Of a stretch of 64,000 bases of DNA, positions 38,798-54,942 are shown piece by piece. Numbering within the stretch: the stretch's first letter is position 1; each line of letters begins with the position of its first letter. Position numbers and translations under genes: made by a program. The stretch is from Phocoena phocoena (taxonomy: Eukaryota; Chordata; Mammalia; Artiodactyla; Phocoenidae): NCBI RefSeq assembly GCF_963924675.1, contig NC_089225.1:82619951-82683950 (forward strand), in the 5' to 3' direction. Under the pieces are notes generated by a model. The model had not been told where the DNA came from. It ran no database searches and was given only the letters and a program-made list of their open reading frames with translations.

Positions 38798-41700
38798 TTT
38801 TTTTTTTAAATTTTATTTTATTTACTTTTTTATACAGCACATCCTTATTAGCCATCAGTTTTATACACATCAGTGTATACATGTCAATCCCAATCGCCCA
38901 ATTCATCACACCACCATCCCCAACCCCCCTGCGGCTTTCCCCCCTTGGTGTCCATACGTTTGTTCTCTATCTGTGTCTCAATTTCTGCCCTGCAAACCGG
39001 TTCATCTGTACCATTTTTCTAGGTTCCACATATATGCATTAATATTTGATATTTGTTTTTCTGACTTACTTCACTCTGTATAACAGTCTCTAGATCCATC
39101 CACATCTCTACAAATGACACACTTTCATTTCTTTTTATGGCTGAGTAATATTCCATTGTATATATGTGCCACATCTTCTTTATTCATTCGTCTGTCAATG
39201 GGCATTTAGGTTGCTTCCATGACCTGGCTATTGTAAATAGTGCTACAATGAACATTGGGGTGCATGGGTCTTTTTGAATTATGGTTTTCTCTGGGTATAT
39301 GCCCAGTATATTGGTGGGTCATATGGTAATTCTATTTTTAGTGTTTTAAGGAACCTCCATACTATTCTCCATAGTGGCTGTATCAATTTACATTCCCACC
39401 AACAGTGCAAGAGGGTTCCCGTTTCTCCACACCCTCTCCAGCATTTGTTGTTTGTAGATTTTCTGATGATGCCCATTGTAACTGGTGTGAGGTGATACCT
39501 CATTGTATTTTTGATTTGCATTTCTCTAATAATTAGTGATGTTGAGCAACTTTTCATGTGCCTCTTGGCCATCCGTTTGTCTTCTTTGGAGAAATGTCTG
39601 TTTAGGTCTTCTGCCCATTTTTGGATTGTGTTGTTTGTTTTTATCATATTGAGCTGCATGAGCTGTTTATATATTTTGGAGATTAATCCTTTGTCCGTTC
39701 ATTCATTTGCAAATATTTTCTCCCATTCTGAGGGCTGTCTTTTCGTCTTGTTTATGGTTTCCTTTGCTGTGCAAAAGCTTTTAAGTTTCATTAGGCCCCA
39801 TTTGTTTATTTTTGTTTTTATTTCCATTACTCTAGAAGGTAGATCAAAAAAGATCTTGCTGTGATTTATGTCAAAGAGTGTTCTTCCTATGTTTTCCTCG
39901 AACAGTTTTATAGTGTCCGGTCTTACATTTAGGTCTTGAATCCATTTTGAATTTATTTTTGTGTATGGTGTTAAGGAGTGTTCTAATTTCATTCTTTTAC
40001 ATGTAGCTGTCCAGTTTTCCCAGCACCACTTATTGAAGAGACTGTCTTTTCTCCATTGTATATCCTTGCCTCCTTTGTCATAGATTAGTTGAGCATAGGT
40101 ACGTGGGTTTATCTCTGGGCTTTCTATCGTGTTCCATTGATCTATGTTTCTGTTCTTGTGCCAGTACCATATTTTCTTGATTACTGTAATTTTGTAGTAT
40201 AGTCTGAAGTCAGGGAGTCTGATTCCTCCAGCTCCGTTTTTTTCCCTCAAGACTGCTTTGGCTATTCGGGGTCTTTTGTGTCTCCATACAAATTTTAAGA
40301 TTTTTTGTTCTAGTTCCATCAAAAATGCCATTGGTAATTTGATAGGGATTGCGTTGAACCTGTAGATTGCTTTGGGTAGTATAGTCATTTTCACAATATT
40401 GTTTCTTCCAATCCAAGAACATGGTATATCTCTCCATCTGTTGGTATCATCTTTAATTTCTTTCATCAGTGTCTTATAGTTTTCTGCATCCAGGTCTTTT
40501 GTCTCTTTAGGTAGGTTTATTCCTAGATATTTTATTCTTTTTGTTGCAGTGGTAAATGAGAGTGTTTCCTTAATTTCTCTTTCAGATTTTTCATCATTAG
40601 TATATAGGAATGCAAGAGATTTCTGTGCATTAATTTTGTATCCTGCAACTTTACCAGATTCATTGGTTAGCTCTAGTAGTTTTCTGGTGGCATCTTTAGG
40701 ATTCTCTATGTATAGTATCATGTCACCTGCAAACAGTGACATTTTACTTCTTCTTTTCCAATTTGGATTCCTTTTATTTCTTTTTCTTCTCTGATTGCCG
40801 TGGCTAGGACTTCCAAAACTATGTTGAATAATAGTGGTGATAGGGGACATCCTTGTCTTGTTCCTGATCTTAGAGGAAATGCTTTCCGTTTTTCACCATT
40901 GAGAATGATGTTTTCTGTGGGTTTGTCGTATATGGTCTTTATTCTGTTGAGGTAGGTTCCCTCTATGCCCATTTCTGGAGAGTTTTTATCATAAATGGGT
41001 GTTGAATTTTGTCAAAAGCTTTTTCTGCATCTATTGAGATGATCATATGGTTTTTATTCCTTAATTTGTTAATATGGTTTACCACATTGATTGATTTACG
41101 TATATTGAAGAATCCTTGCATCCCTGGGATAAATCCCACTTGATCATGGTGTCTGATCCTTTTAATGTGTTGTTGGATTCAGTTTGCTAGTATTTTCTTG
41201 ATGATTTTTGCATGTATATTCATCAGTGATATTGGTCTGTAATTTTCTTTTTTTGTGGTATCTTTGTCTGGTTTTGGTATCAGGGTGATGATGGCTGCAT
41301 AGAATGGGTTTGGGAGTGTTCCTTCCTCCACAGATTTTTGGATGAGTTTGAGAAGGATAGGTGTTAACTCTTCTCTAAATATTTGATAGAATTCACCAGT
41401 GAAGCCATCTGGTCCTGGACTTTTGTTTGTTGGGAGATTTTTAATCACAGTTTCAATTTCATTACTTGTGATTGGTCTGTTCATATTTTCTATTTCTTCC
41501 TGATTCAGTCTTGGAAGGTTATATACCTTTCTAAGAATTTGTCCATTTCTTCCAGGTTGTCCATTTTATTGGCATAGAGTTGCTTATTGTAGTCTGTTAG
41601 GATGCTTTGTATTTCTGTGGTGTCTGTTGTAACTTCTCCTATTTCATTTCTAATTTTATTGATTTGAGTCCTCTGCCTCTTTTTCTTGATGAGTCTGCCT

Positions 41701-44672
41701 AATGGTTTATCAATTTTGTTTATCTTCTCAAAGAAACAGCTTTGAGTTTTATTGATCTTTGCTATTGTTTTGTTTGTTTCTATTTCATTTATTTCTGCTC
41801 TGATCTTTATGATTTCTTTCCTTCTGCTAACTTTGGGTTTTGTTTGTTTGTCTTTCTCTATTTCCTTCAGGTGTAAGGTTAGATTGTTTATTTGAGATTT
41901 TTCTTGTTTCTTGAGGTAGGTTGTATAGCTATAAACTTCCCTCTTAGAACTGCTTTTGCTGCATCCCATAGGTTTTGGGTCGTCGTGTTTTCATTGCCAT
42001 TTGTCTCTAGGTATTGTCTGATTTCCTCCTTGATTTCATCAGTGATCTCTTCGTTATTTAGTAACGTATTGTTTAGCCTCCATGTGATTGTGTTTTTTAC
42101 GTTTTTTTCCCTGTGATTCTTTTCTCATCTCATAGCATTGTGGTCCAAAAAATTGCTTGATATGATTTCAGTTTTCTTAAATTTACTGTGGCTTGATTTG
42201 TGACCCACGATGTGATCTGTCCTGGAGAATGTTCCGTGTGCACTTGAGAAGAAAGTGTAATCTGCTGTTTCTGGATGGAATGTCCTATAAATATCAATTA
42301 AATCTATCTGGTCTTTTGTGTTATTTAAAGCTTGTGTTTCCTTGTTTATTTTCATTTTGGATGATCTGTGCATTGGTATAGTGATGTGTTAAAGTCCCCC
42401 ACTATTAATGTGTTACTGTTGATTTCCTGTTTTATAGCTGTTAGCAGTTGCCTTATGTATTGAGGTGCTCCTATGTTGGGTGCATATATATTTGTAATTG
42501 TTATATCTTCTTCTTGGATTGATCCCTTGATCATTATGTAGTGTCCTTCCTTGTCTCTTGTAACATTCTTTATTTTAAAGTCTATTTTATCTGATATGAG
42601 TATTGCTACTCCAGCTTTCTTTTGATTTCCATTTGCATGGAATATCTTTTGCCATCCCCTCACTTTCAGTCTGTACGTGTCCCTAAGTCTGAAGTGGGTC
42701 TCTTGTAGACAGCATATAGATGGGTCTTGTTTTTGTATCCATTCAACCAGTCTGTGTCTTTTGGTTGGAGCATTTAATCCATTCACGTTTAAGGTAATTA
42801 TCCATATGTATGTTCCTATGACCATTTTCTTAATTGTTTTGGGTTTGTTTTTGTAGGTCCTTTTCTTCTCTTGTGTTTCCCACTTAGAGAAGGTCCTTTA
42901 GCATTTGTTGTAGAGCTGGTTTGGTGGTGCTGAATTCTCTTAGCTTTTGCTTGTCTGTAAAGGTTTTAATTTCTCCATCAAATCTGAATGAGATCCTTGC
43001 CGGGTAGAGTAATCTTGGTTGTAGGTTCTTTCCATTCATCACTTTAAGTATATCATGCCACTCTCTTCTGGCTTGTAGAGTTTGTGCTGAGAAATCAGCT
43101 GTTAACCTTATGGGAGTTCCCCTGTATGTTGTCATTTTTCCCTTGCTGCTTTCAGTAATTTTTTTGTCTTTAATTTTTGCCAGTTTGATTACTGTGTGTC
43201 TCGGTGTGTTTCTCCTTGGGTTTATCCTGTATGGGACTCTCTGTGCTTCCTGGACTTGGGTGGCTATTTCCTTTCACATGTTAGGGAAGTTTTTGAGTAT
43301 AATGTCTTCAAATATTTTCTCTGGTCCTTTCTCTCTCTCTTTTCCTTCTGGGACCCCTATAATGAGAATGTTGTTGTGTTTAATGTTGTCCCAGAGGTCT
43401 CTTAGGCTGTCTTCATTTCTTTTCATTGTTTTTTCTTTTTTCTGTTCCGCAGCAGTGAATTCCACCATTCTGTCTTCCAGGTCACTTACCCATTTTTTTG
43501 CTTCGGCTCTTCTGCTATTGATTCCTTCTAGTGTAGTTTTCATTTCAGTTATTGTATTGTTCATCTCTGTCTGTTTGTTCTTGAATTCTTCTAGGTCTTT
43601 GTTAACCATTTCTTGCATCTTCTCTATCTTTGCCTTTTTCCAAGGTCCTGGATCATCTTCACTATCATTGTTCTGAATTCTTTTTCTGGAAGGTTGCCTA
43701 TCTCCACTTCATTTAGTTGTTTTTCTGGGGTTTTATCTTGTTCCTTCATCTGGTACATAGCCCTCTGCCTTTTCATCTTGTCTGTCTTTCTGTGAACGTG
43801 GCTTTTGTTCCACAGGCTGCAGGATTGTAGTTCTTCTTCTGCTGTCTGCCCTCTGGTGGATGAGGCTATCTCAGAGGCTTGTGCAAGTTCCCTGATGGGA
43901 GGAACTGGTGGTGGGTAGAGCTGACTGTTGCTCTGGTGGGCAGAGCTCAGGAAAACTTTAATCTGCTTGACTGCTGATGGGTGGGGCTGCGTTCTCCCCC
44001 TGTTGGTTGTTTGGCCTGAGGCAACCCAACACTGGAGCCTTCCTGGGCTCTTTGCTGGGGCTAATGGCGGACTCTGGGAGGGCTCACGCCAAGGAGTACT
44101 TTCCAGAACTTCTGCTGCCAGTGTCCTTGTCCCCACGGTGAGTCACATCCACCCCCTCCCTCTGCAGGAGACCGTCCAACATTAGCAGGTAGTTCTGGTT
44201 AAGTCTCCCCTGAGGTCACTGCTCCTTCCCCTGGGTCCCGATGCACACACTACTTTGTGTGTGCCCTCCAAGAGTGGAGTCTCTTTCTCCCAGTCCTGTT
44301 GAAGTCCTGCCATCAAATCCCACTATCCTTCAAAATCTGATTCTCTCGGAATTCCTCCTCCCATTGCCGGACCCCCAAGTTGGGAACCTGACGTGGGGCT
44401 CAGAACCTTCACTCCAGTGGGTGGACTTCTGTGGTATAAGTGTTCTCCAGTCTGTGAGTCACCCACCCAGCAGTTATGGGATTTGATTTTACTGTGATTG
44501 CACCCCTCCTACTGTCTCATTGTGGCTTCTCCTTTGTCTTTGGATGTGGGGTATATTTTTTGGTGAGTTCCAGTGTCTTCCTGTCGATGACTGTCCAGCA
44601 GCTAGTTGTGATTCTGGTGTTCTCACAAGAGGGAGTGAGAGCATGTCCTTCTCCTCCGCCATCTTGGTTCCT
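38798..44672 (-). mobile_element. Nearly full-length LINE-1 of a second subfamily, antisense
   Basis: The T run at 38798-38808 begins a 3' UTR unlike that of the 11.6 kb copy (tacagcacatccttattagcc). ORF2 remains run from 42825 down to about 39280, with endonuclease (CCLQETHF, IVGDFNT), reverse transcriptase ([10 protein letters not shown]; the FADD aspartates are altered to FAGD near 40740) and C-terminal pieces, all frameshifted. ORF1 remains lie at about 43618-42884, with coiled coil (43618-43430) and the ILIIGVPEG RNA-binding part. The 5' end is near gccatcttggttcc. About 5.9 kb, no nested SINE, not functional. Confidence 0.92.
43640..44672 (-). promoter_or_regulatory. L1 5' UTR, possible relic promoter
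   Basis: GC-richer than the flanks and placed upstream of the ORF1 remains on the minus strand. Its sequence seems unrelated to the 17.6-19.7 kb L1 5' UTR. Activity is inferred from position only. Confidence 0.4.
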
Positions 44673-44689
44673 AATCTGTAAATAGTTTT

Positions 44690-44990
44690 AAAAGCACATT
44701 TGTGTGTGGTATCTAAACTTCATAACAACATTCAGATTAGATATGGCAAATTCCATTCCTTTTTTTATAGATGAGGAAACTGAAGTTCAAAGATTAATTT
44801 TATTTCTTTACATTTGCATAAACCTGAGTAATTCACAAAACTGTAAGGGTAGAGATTATTATATGTAATATACAAATGAGACTCAGTAAATTAATTGATT
44901 TGCCAAGATGATTAATAAATGACAGAACTAAATTTAACTAGAAGTGAAGTAGTTTTTTGATTCAATATCTGAAGATTATTCCATTATATA
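44690..44990 (+). mobile_element. MIR-like relic
   Basis: atagatgaggaaactgaagt, then caaatgagactcagtaaatt and aatgacagaactaaatttaa are MIR-type phrases, possibly two pieces. Confidence 0.5.
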
Positions 44991-45059
44991 CTATAAAGTT
45001 CTAAAAAAAATACATGTCATAATTTCGTTAAGCCTTGTAAAATAGAGAAGTTAAAACCA

Positions 45060-45335
45060 CAATCCTCTATTTATATGAAATGTTCAGAATTGGCAAATCC
45101 ATAGTGATGGAAAGTAGTTTAATTGTTGTCAGGGGATGGGAGGGAGTGGAAATTGGGGAGTGATGGCTAGTGAGTATGTAGTTTCTTTTGAGGATGATGG
45201 AAATGTTCCAGAGTTAGATAATGTGAATGGTTGCACAACTCTGTGAATATTAAAAAAAGCCCACTGACTTGTGTATTTTAAAGGGTGAATTTTATGGTAC
45301 ATGAATTATATCTCAATAAATCTGTTAATAAAGCC
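45060..45335 (+). mobile_element. Old LINE-1 3' UTR fragment, sense
   Basis: gttgtcaggggatgggaggg, gtgaatggttgcacaactct, ttttaaagggtgaattttat and atctcaataaatctg follow the same order as the L1 3' UTRs at 780-1090 and 52.2-52.4 kb. Confidence 0.8.
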
Positions 45336-45393
45336 ATAATCCTCGTTTGTCTTGATCAATTTTTAACCCATAAAGTGCTTTTTTTTTAAATAG

Positions 45394-45618
<225 letters not shown>

Positions 45619-45728
45619 TGATCTTATGAATTATCTTTGAATCATTCTGTTTCCCTCACACATACAGTGCCCTGTCTCCAGTTCGCATGTCATTCAGTTC
45701 ATGGGCATATCTTATAAATACTTTTTTC

Positions 45729-45761
<33 letters not shown>

Positions 45762-45995
45762 GCGGTACGTGGGCCTCTCACTGTTGTGGCCTCTCCCGTT
45801 GCGGAGTGCAGGCTCCGGACGCGCAGGCTCAGCGGCCGGCCACGGCTCACGGGCCCAGCTACTCCACGGCATGTGGGATCTTCCCAGACCGGGGCACGAA
45901 CCCGTGTCCCCTGCATCGGTCCCAGACCGGGGCACGAACCCGTGTCCCCTGCATCGGCAGGTGGACTCTCAACCACTGTGCCACCAGGGAAGCCC
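45729..45995 (-). mobile_element. CHR-type SINE with internal 38-base tandem duplication
   Basis: Minus-strand short-form SINE with a long T run. The segment starting tcccagaccggggcacgaac is present twice in perfect tandem (45882-45919 and 45920-45957), covering the B-box region. Flanks taaatactttttt and taaattcttcttt give a poor duplication. Confidence 0.94.
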
Positions 45996-47191
45996 TAAAT
46001 TCTTCTTTTTTAATAGTGTTCTTTTTAAAAAATAGTACACAGGATTTTTTTTCTTAATAATAAAAATAATCTGTTCACAAGAAAAAAAATGGGAAAATAC
46101 AAAAGACACCATGGAAAAAAGGCAAAAAAAAAGAATTCTCCAATCCTTCTATCTGCCAAAGCTAATGCTTTCGTGTATTTTATCCTCACATATATCCCAA
46201 CATCTCTTGAATTTACACTGTCCAAAGCCAAAGAAAGGCCCTTGTTTTTTGCTCTCTAGGGTTTTAGTAGTCTTTCAATTAGGTTCTCTTGTCTCCTGGC
46301 TCTCTCCTTCCTCCTACATATGTGTTAATCTTTAAATGTTGCTCTTGTTCAAAAGCCATCAGCAATTGTTTCCTATTGTTTATGGAATAAACTTTATTTA
46401 ATAGAGTATATTTCCTGCTTTCTGTGGAATAAACTTTATTCATTAAAGTACTGTTTCCTCAGTTTGGCACTCAAGTACAGTTAAAATTGGGCTTTCTATA
46501 AAATCTGTATACATAGATTAATTTCTCACTATTTCCCATAAGTATGTCCTTTGCTTAAGGCACACAGTAAACTTAAAGGGGTGTATTAATCTGTCAGCAA
46601 AATGCTTGAGCATGCCTACACTGTGTAGAGTAATTAGTAGTCTAAGTACAGTAAGGTGATTAAAAAAAATGTTTATGTCTTCCTTTAGAAAATTTTTATT
46701 ATCTGTTATAGCAAAATCCCATTTACCTTTGCTCTATAAAAGTAGTTTTCTGAATATAGTTAATATAATGTTTATTTAAAATTTGTAGATCATTTAGTAC
46801 ATTGAGATACTGATTTTTAATATTTACACTTATGAAAATTTCAACTTATGACAAAACTTTCAAATTTGGGCAGTCCTAGAATTAAAAAGTTTTAAGGTAT
46901 TCAAACAAAATATTTTTTAGCTGAAGAAAAGACTTAATTCTTATAGAAGACGTTTTAGATTGTAGTGTAGGAGTTTTCCTTTTCTAGAGACCAATTTTTA
47001 AGAGGAAGTGAATTTAGGAGAAGCATATTGATTTTACCTCCCTGTTAAATATTTTTTAAAGCTTCATTCCTTTATCAAAAAGATGATAGAGATAATGGGA
47101 ACAGATGATTATTTTAGTACTGTCAGTAATAGTTACTGATTTCTAAGAGATACAGATTAATTTTGATTTTTTCTTTTTTTGTGCTGTCTAG
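45996..47191 (+). other. NBEAL1 intron before E14
   Basis: No element recognised. The phrase tggaataaactttatt occurs twice about 41 bases apart (46383 and 46424), a small local duplication. Confidence 0.4.
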
Positions 47192-48985
<1,794 letters not shown>

Positions 48986-48989
48986 ACCA

Positions 48990-49180
48990 TCTCCTTTTTT
49001 TTTCCTTTTTTAAAAAAATTTTATTAGAGTATAGTTGATTTACAATGTATTAGTTTCAGGTATACAGCAAAGTGATTCAGTTATACATATACATACATTC
49101 ATTCTTTTTCAGATTCTTTACTCATATAGGTTATCACAGAATATTGAGTAGAGTTCCCCGTGCTATACACATCTCCTTCT
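48990..49180 (-). mobile_element. 5'-truncated L1 3' end, antisense
   Basis: T-rich start, then agagtatagttgatttacaa, gtttcaggtatacagcaaag, tgattcagttatacatatac and gagttccccgtgctataca: the artiodactyl-type L1 tail. Confidence 0.85.
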
Positions 49181-49404
49181 TTTACCTTTAGATCATTAGA
49201 CATTCATTTTTACAATTCTTGACTGACCTTCTATATTTTTTCCATTATCTTGGCCACAAAAGGATGTCTAATTATCACATGCTTTTACAATAAGCAGAAA
49301 AATAGAAATAACCTAAATATCTATAAGTAAATAGTTAAATTGTTGTATATTCGTACATCTAATTTTTATAAATACCGTGTACCTGTTAAAAATAGACTAT
49401 TCAG

Positions 49405-49612
49405 GGCTTCCCTGGTGGCGCAGTGGTTGGGAGTCCACCTGCCGATGCAGGGGACGCGGGTTCATGCCCCGGTCCGGAAGGATCCCACATGCCGCGGAGC
49501 GGCTGGGCCCGTGAGCCATGGCCGCTGGGCCTGCGCGTCCGGAGCCTGTGCTCCGCAACGGGAGGGGCCGCAACAGTGAGAGGCCCGCGAACTGCAAAAA
49601 AAAAAAAAAAAA
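49405..49612 (+). mobile_element. CHR-type SINE
   Basis: Full short-form SINE with A tail at 49595-49612. The duplication agactattcag is at 49394-49404 and 49613-49623. Confidence 0.97.
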
Positions 49613-49635
49613 AGACTATTCAGTCGTTTCGTAAG

Positions 49636-49735
49636 ATTTTTAAAACTTTTTATTGTCGTGTGGTTGATTTACAATGTTGTGTTAGTTGCTGCTGTACAGC
49701 AAAGTGAATCAATTATACATATTTTGTAAGATATT
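49636..49735 (-). mobile_element. Very short L1 3'-end fragment, antisense
   Basis: ggttgatttacaatgttgtg, ttagttgctgctgtacagca and aagtgaatcaattatacata are the first about 90 bases of the same L1 tail as at 48990. Confidence 0.75.
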
Positions 49736-50088
49736 AACAGAAAATTGTTAGATGAAAAAATAAGTTGTGAACAATATATAATGTATAGTGGTTTTATATT
49801 AAAATATATTTTTATATTAAAATATATATTAATTCATAATTCAGGATTGACACATATTCATCAAAATATTAATGTTAATTATCTCTGGTAAGTGCAATTG
49901 TAATTGATTTTAAATTTCTTCATTTTTGGTAGTTTCTCTCTGGTTTCTAATTTATCTATAGTGAATATTATTGCATAATACAAGTGTTCAAAAATCCAAT
50001 ATTAGTGCTATTTTATTGCTCAGAAAAAAAATAATAAATTTTTTTTCATTTATTAACATGACGTGATGATACAAATACATAGTTTCTT

Positions 50089-50292
50089 TCTTTTTTTTTT
50101 GCGGTACGCGGGCCTCTCACTGTTGTGGCCTCTCCCATTGCGGAGCACAGGCTCCGGACACGCAGGCTCAGCGACCATGGCTCATGGGCCTAGCCGCTCT
50201 GCGGCATGTGCAATCTTCCCAGACCAGGGCATGAACCCATGTCCCCTCTATCGGCAGGCGGACTCTCAACCACTGCACCACCAGGGAAGCCC
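50089..50292 (-). mobile_element. CHR-type SINE
   Basis: Minus-strand short-form SINE only 110 bases before E16. The duplication acaaatacatagtttctt (50071-50088) is repeated with one change at 50293-50310. Confidence 0.97.
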
Positions 50293-50361
50293 ACAAATAC
50301 ATACTTTCTTAAAAACTGTGTTTTCAGCCATACAATACAAACATATGTCTTTCTAAGTTAA

Positions 50362-51420
<1,059 letters not shown>

Positions 51421-52435
51421 AAAAATAGATTCTGTTTGTGCTTCAAGGGACATCATCAAGAAAGTAAAAAAGACAACCAATTCAGTAGGAGAAAATATTT
51501 GCAAATTATAGATCTGTTAAGGGACTTGTATCTAGAATATATAAATAATTCTTGCAGTGCAATAATAAAAAGACAAATGACCCAGTTAAAAACTGGACAA
51601 AGGGTCTAAATGGACATTTCTCCAAAGAAGATTACAAATTCCCAATAAACACATGATTAACATTGTTAGTCATCAGGGAAATTCAAATCAAAACCAAATT
51701 GAGATACCTCTTTACCCGCATGAGGATGGCTATAATAAAAAAGACAGATAATACCTACTGTTGATGAGTATGTTGAGAAATTGGAATAATTATGTACTGG
51801 CAGTGGGAATGTAAAATGATGCAGACTCTGTGGAAAACAGTCTGGCAGTACTTCAAAAGGTTAAAGATAGAATTACATATTACCCAGCAATTCTACTCCG
51901 ACGTATATACCCAAGATAACTGAATACATATGTTCATGCAAACACTTGTACACAAATGTACTTAGCAGCATTATTTATAATAGCCAAAATATGGAAACAA
52001 CAAAAATACCCATCAACTGGTAAAGGAATAAATAAAATGTGGTATACCCATGCAATAAAATATTATCTGGCATGAGTTAATAAAGGGAATGAAAGATTGA
52101 TATATGCTACAACATAGATGAACCTTGAAAGCAGTACACTGAATAAAATAAGCCAGACACAAAATGCCATATATTGTATGATTTACATAAAATGTCTAAA
52201 ATAGACAAATCCATAGAGACAGAAAGTAGATTAGTAGTTGCTCAGGGGTGGAGGGAGAGTGACTGCTATTAGACGCAGGGTTTCATTTTGGAGTGATGAA
52301 AATGTTCTAAAATTGGTTGTGGTGATGGCTGCACAGCTCTGCATATACTGAAGGCCGTTGAATTGTTCACTTAGAGCGAATTATATGTATGTTAATTATG
52401 TATCAGTAAAGCTGTTCTCCCCCTCCCAAACAAAA
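51421..52435 (+). mobile_element. Old LINE-1 3' end, sense
   Basis: gaaaatatttgcaaattata, gtctaaatggacatttctcc, gaaattcaaatcaaaaccaa, gggaatgtaaaatgatgcag and taatagccaaaatatggaaa are L1 ORF2-end phrases. A 3' UTR with ctgcacagctctgcatatac and an A-rich end follows. Confidence 0.9.
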
Positions 52436-53413
<978 letters not shown>

Positions 53414-53756
53414 TAGGAGATTAAAAATTGGACTAAACAGGTCCCAATGGAGAATCCTGAAAAATATCTTTTAGGACATTTTTGTGATGACCTCTAGATT
53501 ATTTAAGGTTCATTCTGTCTGTGTATTATTCAGTGACAAGGCTTAAATGATGTTCAGGTACTAGTCTTATCTTCTACGGATAGAAGTGCTACAGTGAATA
53601 AGATAAATGAGTCAAATTTGAATTGGTAAGAGAATTTATCAGAGTTTTCAGTTATCAGTGTTTACTAGAGAAGCAAAAAATGGCTATATGCTATTTCAGC
53701 CATAAACCTCCATGCGTTAAAAGTGTTTGAGTTAGATAAGATGAAGATTTATACCA

Positions 53757-53985
53757 GGGGTCAGCAAACTATAGGTTCATGGGCCAAATCTGTGGGCAGA
53801 CCCATACGTTTATAAATAAAGTTTTATTGGAATACAACTAGCCAATTCATTTACATAAACTGTGGCTGCTTTCACAGTATAATGGCAGATTTGAGTAACT
53901 GCAACAGAAACCATAGGGCTCACAAAGCCAAAAATATTTACTCTTTGACACTTTGTAGAAATTTGCTGACTACTTTTACAGCAGA
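53757..53985 (+). mobile_element. Non-autonomous hAT-like DNA transposon relic
   Basis: Begins caggggtcagcaaact and, after about 225 bases, ends in the inverted equivalent (aaatttgctgactact). Internal phrases ataaagttttattggaatac and aatatttactctttgac occur in the reverse order in the copy at 61.7 kb. The family name is not certain from memory. Confidence 0.75.
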
Positions 53986-54942
53986 AGACAGGAGGCAAGT
54001 TGAAAAAAATGACTGGGTATAAGTTACCACAATATTTGAAAAACCATATTATGTTTTTGAAGAAAAGAATCATAGAGTGAAATATGGTCTTTAAAAATGT
54101 CCAAATACTTTTTCTATGAGGTAGTTTAGATTTATTTTAAGTACAAATAAGGAAATTGGCAAGGTTCTTACTACTGGTGTTCTTTAGGGAAATTCCAGTG
54201 TCAAAGGGCTGTTACAACTTCTTTTTCCTCCCTCAGCACGTAATGTTAATGTTTGACCCTTTGCTTTCTCGGTAGAATTGTTTGTCCTGCTGGTGAAAGC
54301 ATATCCAGGACTTCATGACCTTCAATTGTTCACTCTGGGGCAGGTTGTTGGAGGCAAGGCATCTAATTCTCAGAGTAAGGCAGTTAGAAGTGGTCACCTT
54401 CAGAAAATCAGATGCAACTGTTGACTAAGTGTGATCCTAGACTCTAAGTCAGCCAGAGGATTCGAGTCTTCTAAAGCAGGGTATCTGGGATAGCAGGAAT
54501 AAGCAGATTAAATTTGGATACAGAATTTAAGGTTTGCCTAGCTTGACAATTACTCACATTCACCACAGCTAGTTGCTGTCTTGTACTACTGTCCTGGTGG
54601 CCTCCATTTCTAATTATACATTGCCTCTTTATTTGAAATGAGCTGGGTAGGACAAAGCAAAGTATGTTAGAATGACAACAAATATGAATAAAACCAACTC
54701 AAAATTGTGCAAGCAAGAAAATTTTAGTACTTTCCATAATAAAAGTCCTGAGATATGGTAACTTAACAACATCATCAAAGCCATGTTCTTTCTGTATTTT
54801 TACTCTGCTGGTCTGGGTGTTTTGGCTTTGTTCTTGGCTAGTTACTGTCATGATTACAAATAACTAAAGCAATTCTAGGCATCATAGGCAGATACAACAG
54901 TGTCTTAGAAAGAAGTGGGACTTTTAATTCTTTGTGTCCTTT
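53986..54942 (+). other. NBEAL1 intron
   Basis: No element recognised. A small T run at the end belongs to the L1 insertion. Confidence 0.35.
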
